Both the position numbers and the translations under genes were made by a program. This document shows, piece after piece, positions 1 to 5,705 of a stretch of 19,849 nt of DNA. The first letter of the stretch is position 1, and every line of letters starts with the position of its first letter. This DNA comes from DASTHS01 sp035718085 (GTDB lineage Bacteria; Actinomycetota; Acidimicrobiia; Acidimicrobiales; Palsa-688), in contig DASTHS010000083.1 in NCBI GenBank assembly GCA_035718085.1, forward strand, positions 1-19,849. The letters are read 5' to 3'. Below the pieces are notes generated by a model. The model had not been told where the DNA came from, searched no databases, and worked only from the letters and a program-made list of their open reading frames with translations.

Positions 1-284
1 ACGGCGCCGTCGACCCCGGCCTCGTCGCCGAGCGCCTGGCCGAGGTCGGCGAGCTGCAGGACGGCATCACCGCCCGCCGGCGCGCCGACCTGGTCGGCCG
101 GGTCGAGCGGGTGCTGGTCGACGCCCCCGGCGTGGCGCGTAGCCACCGCGAGGCGCCCGAGATCGACGGGGTCATCGCGGTGCCGGTCGACCTGCCGGTG
201 GGCAGCTGGGCCGACGTGGTCGTGACGGCCAGCACCGGGCCCGACCTGGAGGCCGTCCCCGTCGCCGCCCCGGCGGGGGTCTGA
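1..284 (+). CDS. rimO: Ribosomal protein uS12 methylthiotransferase RimO, C-terminal end (partial)
   Basis: This is the last 93 codons of a frame entering from the left edge (first full codon at position 3, TGA at 282-284). RimO is a radical-SAM enzyme that methylthiolates an aspartate of ribosomal protein S12. The visible part has the short helix after the radical-SAM barrel (ERLAEVGELQDGITARRRADLVG) in part only; the stretch LVGRVERVLVD marks the start of the TRAM domain, and REAPEIDGVIAV is the A-E-x-P-E-I-D-G-V signature of RimO TRAM domains. The window's other methylthiotransferase (miaB) is complete, which supports RimO rather than MiaB here. The [4Fe-4S] cysteines lie outside the window. 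The next gene starts 2 nt after the stop, so the two are probably co-transcribed. Identity rests on the C-terminus only. Confidence 0.75.
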   Translation, partial: GAVDPGLVAERLAEVGELQDGITARRRADLVGRVERVLVDAPGVARSHREAPEIDGVIAVPVDLPVGSWADVVVTASTGPDLEAVPVAAPAGV

Positions 285-286
285 CC

Positions 287-892
287 GTGGCGGCGGGGAG
301 TGGGGGGGTGGAGGTGCCGGTGCCCGTCAGCCACCGCTACGCCCGGACCGCCCGGGTCACCCCGGCCAACGCCATCACCATGACCCGCATGCTCGCCGCC
401 CCGGTGATGGTGGCCATGATCGCCGCCCTGGGGCCGTCGTGGTGGTGCCTGGCCACCTGGGTGGCGCTGGCCAGCACCGACTTCCTCGACGGCTGGGTGG
501 CTCGCCGCGAGGGGCCCACCAGCTCCGGTGCGTTCCTCGACCCGCTGGCCGACAAGGCCCTCGTGCTCGGTGCGCTCGTCGCCCTGGCCGCCACCGGCCT
601 GGTCGGCTGGCTGCCCGTCGTGCTCGTCGCCGGGCGTGAGGCGGCCATGAGCGTGTGGCGCTCGCAGCTGGCCCGCCGGGGGGTGTCGGTGCCGGCCCGA
701 CCGCTGGCCAAGGTCAAGACCGCCACCCAAGACCTCGCCATCGGGCTGTTGCTGGTGCCGGCCATCGGGCGGCACCACCCAGACGTCGGGCGCGCCGTGC
801 TGTGGGTGGCGGTGGTGCTCGCCCTCGCCAGCTTCGCCCAGTACCTGCGCGACGGCCGCCCGGCCCGGCCCGGCGGCCGCCGTGCGGGCTGA
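287..892 (+). CDS. pgsA: CDP-diacylglycerol--glycerol-3-phosphate 3-phosphatidyltransferase
   Basis: Membrane enzyme that makes phosphatidylglycerol phosphate from CDP-diacylglycerol and glycerol-3-phosphate. The 201-residue product carries the CDP-alcohol phosphotransferase signature at residues 65-89: D65, D68, G69, A72, R73, G81, D85, D89. PANAITMTRML (26-36) is the usual start of the first membrane helix, and further hydrophobic segments lie at about 36-62, 92-118 and 150-185. The spacer between AR and G has 7 residues, where E. coli and Bacillus PgsA have 8. The start is uncertain. GTG at 287 lies 2 nt after rimO, but GTG at 308 follows a GGGGAG stretch at Shine-Dalgarno distance and would remove 7 residues. 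The 3' end overlaps cinA by 11 nt. The pgsA-cinA pairing is common in Gram-positive bacteria. Confidence 0.88.
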   Translation: MAAGSGGVEVPVPVSHRYARTARVTPANAITMTRMLAAPVMVAMIAALGPSWWCLATWVALASTDFLDGWVARREGPTSSGAFLDPLADKALVLGALVALAATGLVGWLPVVLVAGREAAMSVWRSQLARRGVSVPARPLAKVKTATQDLAIGLLLVPAIGRHHPDVGRAVLWVAVVLALASFAQYLRDGRPARPGGRRAG

Positions 893-2144
893 GGTCGTCG
901 CCGTCGGCACCGAGCTGCTGCTGGGCTACGTCGTCGACACCAACTCGGCCTGGATCGGCGAGCAGCTTGCGCTGGCCGGGGTCGACTGCCTGCGGGCCAC
1001 CAAGGTCGGCGACAACGTCGAGCGCATCGCCGACGCGCTCCGCGGTGGCCTGCAGCGGGCCGATGCCGTGATCGTCTGCGGCGGCCTGGGCCCCACCAGC
1101 GACGACCTGACCCGCGAGGCGCTCGCCGCGGTGATGGGCGTCGAGCTCCGGCGCGACCCGGTCGTCGAGGAGCGCATCGCCGGCATGTTCCGCGCCGTCG
1201 GCATGGCCATGGGCGACTCGAACCGCCACCAGGCCGACGTGCCGACGGGAGCCACCGTGATCGAGCAGGTGCGCGGCACGGCACCCGGGCTGGTGTGCCC
1301 CGTCGGCGGGGGCAAGGTCGTCTACGCCGTGCCCGGCGTCCCCGCCGAGATGCGCGAGATGGTGACCCGGGCGGTGCTGCCCGACCTCGCCGCCCGGGCC
1401 GGCGCGCCGTCGGTGATCGCCACCCGCACGCTGCGCACGTGGGGGGCGGGCGAGTCGGCGGTGGCCGAGCGCCTCGCCGACCGGGTCGCCGCCCTCGAGG
1501 GCGGCGACGGCGTCGCCATCGCCTACCTGGCCAGCGCCGCCGAGGGCGTCAAGGTGCGGCTGTCGGCCAAGCGGCCGACGGTGGCGGCCGCTGCCGCGCT
1601 GCTCGACGAGGAGGAGGGACAGGTGCGCGCCCGCCTCGGCGACCTCGTCACCGGCGTCGACGACGCCACCCTCGAGGTGGTGGTCGGTGAGCTGCTGCGC
1701 GCCGGGGGCCGCAGAGTGGCCGTCGCCGAGTCGCTCACCGCCGGCATGGTCGCCGCCCGGCTCGTCGACGTGCCCGGGGCCAGCGCCTGGGTCCGCGGCG
1801 GGGTGGTGGCCTACGCCGGCGAGGTCAAGCACCGGGTGCTCGGGGTGCCCGACGGGCCCGTGGTCACCGCCGCCGCGGCCGAGGCGATGGCTGTCGGGGT
1901 CGCCATGGTCTGCGGTGCCGACTGCGGGCTCGCCGTCACCGGCGTCGCCGGCCCCGACCCCCAGGAGGGTGAGCCCCCGGGCACCGTGTTCGTCGGCTCG
2001 TACGTCGACGGGGCCGCCGCCTCCGAGCGGCTGCGCCTCCCCGGTGGCCGGGTCGAGGTGCGCGTGCTCACCGTCGGCGCCGCGCTCGACCACCTCCGCC
2101 GCCGGCTGCTGGGCCTGCCGTTGCGCGGCTGGACGACTGGGTAG
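882..2144 (+). CDS. cinA: CinA-family protein (MoCF-like domain plus nicotinamide-nucleotide amidase domain)
   Basis: The 420-residue product has the full two-domain length of CinA. Residues 1-165 are the molybdopterin-binding-like (MoCF/COG1058) domain, with the start AVGTELLLGYVVDTNS and the loop CGGLGPTSDDLTREA (66-80). Residues about 265-412 are the PncC-type domain, which deamidates nicotinamide mononucleotide in pyridine-nucleotide salvage. In it, AESLTAG (282-288) replaces the more usual AESCTGG or AESLTGG, while GGVVAYAGEVK (306-316) keeps the conserved Tyr and Lys, and TGVAGPDP (353-360) is typical. GTG at 882 lies inside the end of pgsA, so translation is probably coupled. CinA next to recA is classical in Firmicutes and Actinobacteria, where it was named for competence or damage induction. 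That role here is inference. Confidence 0.9.
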   Translation: MRAEVVAVGTELLLGYVVDTNSAWIGEQLALAGVDCLRATKVGDNVERIADALRGGLQRADAVIVCGGLGPTSDDLTREALAAVMGVELRRDPVVEERIAGMFRAVGMAMGDSNRHQADVPTGATVIEQVRGTAPGLVCPVGGGKVVYAVPGVPAEMREMVTRAVLPDLAARAGAPSVIATRTLRTWGAGESAVAERLADRVAALEGGDGVAIAYLASAAEGVKVRLSAKRPTVAAAAALLDEEEGQVRARLGDLVTGVDDATLEVVVGELLRAGGRRVAVAESLTAGMVAARLVDVPGASAWVRGGVVAYAGEVKHRVLGVPDGPVVTAAAAEAMAVGVAMVCGADCGLAVTGVAGPDPQEGEPPGTVFVGSYVDGAAASERLRLPGGRVEVRVLTVGAALDHLRRRLLGLPLRGWTTG

Positions 2145-2155
2145 CAGTAGCGGCT

Positions 2156-2344
2156 GTGAGCGACCAGAGCGACCGCCAGGCCACCCCCCAGGAGTTCCCC
2201 GACGAGACCCCGGGCGACAAGTCGTTCGGCGAAGCGGCCCGCGAGAAGCAGGAGGCCGCCGACGCGGCCGAGGCGTCGGGCGCCGACCTGCCGCCCGAGT
2301 CGGGCGACGCGCCCCGTGCCGGCGGCAAGGCCGACCCGGCGTAG
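2156..2344 (+). CDS. Small acidic, Ala-rich hypothetical protein
   Basis: A 62-codon frame starting with GTG 11 nt after cinA. The product is hydrophilic and rich in Asp, Glu, Ala and Pro, with no hydrophobic segment and no recognised motif; it is probably disordered. The codons show the strong G/C third-position preference of the neighbours (for example GAC, GAG, GCC and CCC throughout), which favours real coding. There is no clear Shine-Dalgarno sequence, but the short distance to cinA would allow coupled translation. A strong hairpin follows the stop. I do not recognise a family and assign no function. Confidence 0.5.
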   Translation: MSDQSDRQATPQEFPDETPGDKSFGEAAREKQEAADAAEASGADLPPESGDAPRAGGKADPA

Positions 2345-2352
2345 CTCGCGGC

Positions 2353-2379
2353 GGCGCCGGGGGCCCCGCCCGGCGCCTT
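2353..2379 (+). terminator. Hairpin between convergent genes
   Basis: A perfect 9-bp GC stem (GGCGCCGGG at 2353-2361, CCCGGCGCC at 2369-2377) with a 7-nt loop, followed by only TT. It separates the rimO-pgsA-cinA unit from the convergent ACT-domain gene, whose stop is at 2379-2381, so it could stop transcription from both sides. The lack of a U-tract is common for actinobacterial terminators. Confidence 0.55.
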
Positions 2380-3032
2380 CAGACGCCGGCGAGGGCCATG
2401 AGCCCCTCGATGCGGGCGACCTCCACCGCCGTGAAGGGATCGCCGGCGCGTGCGGCCAGCACCACGCTGCCGGTCGTGCCGCCGCTGGCGTCGGGCACGG
2501 CGACCAGCCAGCCGTCCCCACCGAGGCGCTCGGCCCCGTCGCCGGGCAGCCCGGTGGCCGGCGCGCCGACTGCGCCGCCCTGCTCCCGGGCCAGGGCGGC
2601 GGTCGGGTGGGGCGCCGCGACGCCGGCACGCTCCACCCAGGCCACCGGCGCCGCGCACAGCTCGGCTACCGCGGCCGCCAACGCCTCGTCGAGCGCCCGG
2701 GGGTCGCCGCCCGCAGCCAGGGCCGTGAGGCGGGCGGCGGCGTCGAGCACCACGACCACCGGGTCGCGGTGCGAAGCCGCCTGGATGGAGAGCAGCGTGG
2801 CCGCCGCCCCCTCGGCCAGGTCGCGGCGCAGCTCGGCCACGGGGGCGGGGCCGGCGAAGCTGACGGTCAGGTCGTCGACGGCCTGGTCGCCGTCAGGGGC
2901 GCCGGGTCGGCGCAGCACGTCGACCGCCTCGATGTTGCCGCCCTGCCCGGCGATGGCGGCGGCGGCCGCGGCCAGCGCGCCGGGGCGGTCGGCGAGGGCG
3001 ATGCGCAGGCGCAGGCGCACGCGGGTCGGCAT
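2379..3032 (-). CDS. ACT-domain protein with GAF-like C-terminal region
   Basis: The 217-residue product starts at ATG 3030-3032. Residues about 4-45 (RLRLRIALADRPGALAAAAA, then GGNIEAVDVL) are a typical ACT fold: a beta strand, the D-R-P-G-A-L ligand loop, a helix, and a strand beginning G-N-I. ACT domains bind amino acids or similar small ligands. The second half (about 90-217) alternates hydrophobic strands and Ala-rich helices and ends with PFTAVEVARIEGLMALA, resembling the last helix of GAF domains. No catalytic motif is visible. A longer frame exists upstream, but its first 41 residues read through the recA control region and look non-coding. A TACGCT hexamer 7 nt before the ATG and no Shine-Dalgarno suggest a leaderless message. 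It probably senses a metabolite, but the ligand and target are unknown. Confidence 0.72.
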   Translation of the reverse strand: MPTRVRLRLRIALADRPGALAAAAAAIAGQGGNIEAVDVLRRPGAPDGDQAVDDLTVSFAGPAPVAELRRDLAEGAAATLLSIQAASHRDPVVVVLDAAARLTALAAGGDPRALDEALAAAVAELCAAPVAWVERAGVAAPHPTAALAREQGGAVGAPATGLPGDGAERLGGDGWLVAVPDASGGTTGSVVLAARAGDPFTAVEVARIEGLMALAGV

Positions 3033-3039
3033 GCCGCCG

Positions 3040-3045
3040 AGCGTA
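3040..3045 (-). promoter_or_regulatory. Candidate -10 of the ACT-domain gene (leaderless)
   Basis: On the minus strand this reads TACGCT, ending 7 nt before the ATG at 3032. It fits the TAnnnT actinobacterial -10 pattern at the distance expected when transcription starts at or next to the start codon. No convincing -35 is visible. Confidence 0.45.
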
Positions 3046-3122
3046 GGACGGCGACGTTTCCGGCCTGTTGCGCCACGGGCGCCTTCGCCGGCCGGCATCA
3101 TGCGGGCCGCGCCATCCACCAC

Positions 3123-3136
3123 CGAACGTGCGTTCG
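3123..3136. promoter_or_regulatory. LexA operator (SOS box) of recA
   Basis: CGAACGTGCGTTCG has perfect CGAAC/GTTCG half-sites around a 4-nt spacer, the LexA site of Gram-positive bacteria and Actinobacteria (CGAAC-N4-GTTCG). It lies 126 nt upstream of the recA GTG and ends 4 nt before a TAGCCT hexamer, so bound LexA should block that promoter. A lexA gene lies in the same window. Confidence 0.92.
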
Positions 3137-3140
3137 GGTC

Positions 3141-3146
3141 TAGCCT
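3141..3146 (+). promoter_or_regulatory. Candidate -10 of the distal, LexA-controlled recA promoter
   Basis: TAGCCT fits the TAnnnT -10 pattern. The SOS box fills most of the -35/-10 spacer. The -35 position (3118-3123, ACCACC) is poor, which is not unusual for an SOS promoter. The predicted start near 3153 falls inside the 16-bp palindrome. Confidence 0.45.
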
Positions 3147-3150
3147 CCTG

Positions 3151-3166
3151 ATCACACCGGTGTGAT
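3151..3166. repeat. 16-bp perfect palindrome upstream of recA
   Basis: ATCACACCGGTGTGAT is perfectly self-complementary and lies between the SOS box and recA, at or just after the predicted distal transcription start. It could be an operator for a dimeric regulator or form a short hairpin in the leader. TCACACC recurs at 3183-3189 in the proximal promoter. It does not match the LexA box, and the TCACA...TGTGA half-sites are in the reverse order of a CRP/GlxR site. Confidence 0.5.
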
Positions 3167-3179
3167 GCGCCCGTCGGGG

Positions 3180-3202
3180 CGGTCACACCCCCTCCGTAGG
3201 GT
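3180..3202 (+). promoter_or_regulatory. Candidate proximal recA promoter (RecA-NDp-like)
   Basis: CGGTCACAC, then 8 nt, then TAGGGT. The mycobacterial LexA-independent DNA-damage promoters (PafBC-controlled RecA-NDp) follow TTGTCRGTG-N8-TAnnnT. The spacing and -10 match exactly, but in the upstream element only the GTC(A) core agrees (4 of 9 positions). The expected start near 3209 leaves a leader of about 54 nt that contains the recA Shine-Dalgarno. Confidence 0.35.
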
Positions 3203-3262
3203 GGCTGCCGGGTCGGTCGCCACAGCGGCGACCAGGGCACAGCAACCGGAAAGGCGAGCGTC

Positions 3263-4315
<1,053 letters not shown>

Positions 4316-4358
4316 CCACGTCGGCCTCGGCGGGGGTCGGGGCGGAGCAGCGATCGAG

Positions 4359-4388
4359 CGACCGGCGCCCAGGGGGCGCCGGTCGTTT
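4359..4388 (+). terminator. Rho-independent-like terminator of recA
   Basis: A perfect 12-bp stem (CGACCGGCGCCC at 4359-4370, GGGCGCCGGTCG at 4374-4385) with a 3-nt loop AGG, followed by TTT. It lies 44 nt after the recA stop and should end the recA message. spoVS would then need its own promoter, which I could not locate with confidence in 4389-4496. Confidence 0.8.
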
Positions 4389-4496
4389 CCGTCGGTGCTG
4401 CGCCGTCGGGGAGGAGGTTGGCCCTACAGCGCCGAACACCTTCGGGAACCGCCGATTTCGACCAGAATGCGTCGGAGCGGATCCGAGGGAGGCACG

Positions 4497-4820
4497 GTGG
4501 CTGCAACGCTCAAGGTGTCGAGCAAGTCAGCGCCGAACGCCGTCGCCGGTGCGCTGGCCGGTATGGTGCGGGCAGAGGGCCGGGTCGAGATGCAGGTCGT
4601 CGGGGCAGGGGCGCTCAACCAGGCGATCAAGGCGGTGGCGATCGCCCGCAGCTTCGTCGCTGCGGCGGGCATCGACCTGGTGTGCAAGCCGCACTTCGCC
4701 GACGTCTGCATCGACGGCGAGGCCCGCACGGCCATCCGGCTGGAGGTGACCTGTGAGTCGATCGACCCCGCCGCCGCGCCGCTCGGCGGGCCGCTCGGCT
4801 CGGTCGTCGAGCCGGCCTGA
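4497..4820 (+). CDS. spoVS: Stage V sporulation protein S (SpoVS), Alba-like fold
   Basis: The 107-residue product matches SpoVS closely from its first residues: LKVSSKSAPNAVAGALAGMV (5-24), then VVGAGALNQAIKAVAIARSF (34-53), FADVCIDGEARTAIRLEV (67-84). SpoVS is a small dimeric protein of the Alba nucleic-acid-binding superfamily. It is needed for spore coat and cortex formation in Bacillus, but also occurs in many non-sporulating bacteria where its role is unknown. Bacillus SpoVS has 86 residues; the extra tail here (about 87-107) is Pro/Ala/Gly-rich. GTG at 4497 is preceded by GAGGGAGG (4485-4492), and an upstream in-frame extension lacks family similarity. In B. subtilis spoVS also lies between recA and miaB, so the position looks ancestral. 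Nothing else here points to sporulation. Confidence 0.95.
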   Translation: MAATLKVSSKSAPNAVAGALAGMVRAEGRVEMQVVGAGALNQAIKAVAIARSFVAAAGIDLVCKPHFADVCIDGEARTAIRLEVTCESIDPAAAPLGGPLGSVVEPA

Positions 4821-4851
4821 TCCGGCGGGGCGGCAGCGGAGCCGGAAGCCC

Positions 4852-4873
4852 GGGGAGGGAGGCTCACCTCCCC
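4852..4873 (+). other. GGA-rich hairpin between spoVS and the FlgN-like gene
   Basis: GGGGAGG (4852-4858) pairs with CCTCCCC (4867-4873). Alternatively GGGAGG (4857-4862) pairs with CCTCCC (4867-4872) around a CTCA loop. The two pairings exclude each other. There is no U-tract. It may be a weak terminator, or a leader structure ahead of the FlgN-like start at 4900; GGA in a hairpin is also the kind of element CsrA proteins recognise. Confidence 0.3.
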
Positions 4874-4899
4874 GCCGGGGATGCCGATGCTCCGGGGCG

Positions 4900-5487
4900 A
4901 TGGCCCCGGACACCCAGACGCTCCTCACTGCTCTCTCGAACGCACTGTGGGAGGAGCGGGGGTCGCTCGAGCTGCTGCTCTTCAGGATGGTCGCGCAGCA
5001 GGCGGTGCTCCGGCGCGGTGACGACCGCTGGCTGGTGGCCGCGACCAGGGAGGTCGAGGACGCGCTCGACCGGCTCCAGGTCGCCGAGCTGGCCAGGGAG
5101 GTGGAAGTGGCCGCACTCGGCGCCGACCTCGGCGCGGGCGACGGGTCGACGCTGCAGGAGCTGGCGGCGCTGGTCGACCAGCCCTGGGCCGACATCCTCG
5201 CCGGTCACCGTGAGGGCCTGCGCCGCCTGCTCGGGGAGGTCGAGGAGGTGGCGGCCGCCAACCGGACCACGGCCGCCCGCGCCCTCGTCGCGGACCGGAG
5301 GGCCGCGGACGCTGCCCGCGGTGCGCCGGCCGCGATGCGAGCGGCGGGCCACCCGGGGGGAGCCGCCCTCGGTGCCGCCGGGCCGGCGGCCGACCTCCAG
5401 GGCGAGCTCAGGGGCGTCACCATCGCCGGCTCGATGGCCGTGGCCGTCGGCATCGCCCACCCGAGGCTGGCCGCGTTCGTGGCGTGA
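4900..5487 (+). CDS. flgN: FlgN-like flagellar export chaperone
   Basis: The 195-residue product starts at ATG 4900. Residues about 5-135 are a long helical, heptad-rich region with the FlgN pattern: LSNALWEERGSLELLLFRMV (11-30), QQAVLRRGDDRWLVAATREV (32-51), then LARE and LQELAALVDQPW. FlgN binds the hook-filament junction proteins FlgK and FlgL and delivers them to the flagellar export apparatus in the cytoplasm. Residues 135-195 are Ala/Gly-rich, low in complexity and probably disordered. No flagellar structural gene is in the window, but csrA follows 62 nt later, and csrA sits with flgN/flgK/flgL/fliW in many Firmicutes. A chaperone role is therefore inferred from the sequence pattern plus this neighbour. 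No good Shine-Dalgarno is visible. A generic coiled-coil protein is the alternative. Confidence 0.65.
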   Translation: MAPDTQTLLTALSNALWEERGSLELLLFRMVAQQAVLRRGDDRWLVAATREVEDALDRLQVAELAREVEVAALGADLGAGDGSTLQELAALVDQPWADILAGHREGLRRLLGEVEEVAAANRTTAARALVADRRAADAARGAPAAMRAAGHPGGAALGAAGPAADLQGELRGVTIAGSMAVAVGIAHPRLAAFVA

Positions 5488-5515
5488 CGGCCGGAGGGGC
5501 GGCGGCCTCCCCCTG

Positions 5516-5521
5516 TAGGCT
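5516..5521 (+). promoter_or_regulatory. Candidate -10 of csrA
   Basis: TAGGCT, preceded by CTG, fits the TAnnnT pattern. It would start transcription near 5528 and give a leader of about 22 nt that contains the GAAGGAG ribosome binding site (5538-5544). A 5-bp hairpin (GGAGG 5493-5497, CCTCC 5506-5510) lies just upstream. This could be the main promoter of the csrA-miaB-miaA-dapF-hflX-dapC chain. Confidence 0.45.
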
Positions 5522-5549
5522 CGCCTGCCCGGAGCCCGAAGGAGCGCCC

Positions 5550-5705
5550 ATGCTCGTCCTCGCCTGTGAGGTCGCCCAGCAGATCAGGATCGGCAGCGAC
5601 GCCGTCGTGTCGGTGCTCGAGGTCGACGGCCGGCAGGTGCGCCTGGGCATCGACGCCCCGCGGGAGCTCCCCGTCGCCCTCGAGCAGGGCTCGGCCCCGA
5701 GGTGA
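5550..5705 (+). CDS. csrA: CsrA/RsmA-family regulator, short and lacking both key arginines
   Basis: The 51-residue product aligns without gaps to E. coli CsrA residues 1-46: MLVL start, IRIG (12-15), VVSVLEVDGRQVRLGIDAPREL (19-40) and V42. CsrA is a homodimeric RNA-binding protein that binds GGA motifs in mRNA leaders; in Bacillus it represses flagellin and is antagonised by FliW. The two residues most important for RNA binding in E. coli, R6 and R44, are C6 (TGT) and L44 (CTC) here. The helical tail after residue 46 is almost absent, against 61-75 residues usually. ATG at 5550 has a good site, GAAGGAG, 5 nt upstream. Its TGA overlaps the miaB GTG (GTGA). Neighbour flgN suggests a flagellar link. 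The protein is clearly of the family, but may not bind canonical targets. Confidence 0.85.
   Translation: MLVLACEVAQQIRIGSDAVVSVLEVDGRQVRLGIDAPRELPVALEQGSAPR

Noticed and set aside
714..2093. 459-codon minus-strand frame opposite cinA
   Set aside because: It is a shadow of cinA with a Gly/Ala/His-rich product and no motif.
3033..3155. N-terminal extension of the ACT-domain protein into the recA promoter region
   Set aside because: The extension lacks similarity to ACT proteins and would run through the SOS box; the ATG at 3032 with a -10 element 7 nt upstream is a better start.
4432..4445. SOS-box-like sequence CCGAACACCTTCGG upstream of spoVS
   Set aside because: Only one half-site (CGAAC) is present; the right half is TCGGG rather than GTTCG, so it looks like a small chance hairpin.
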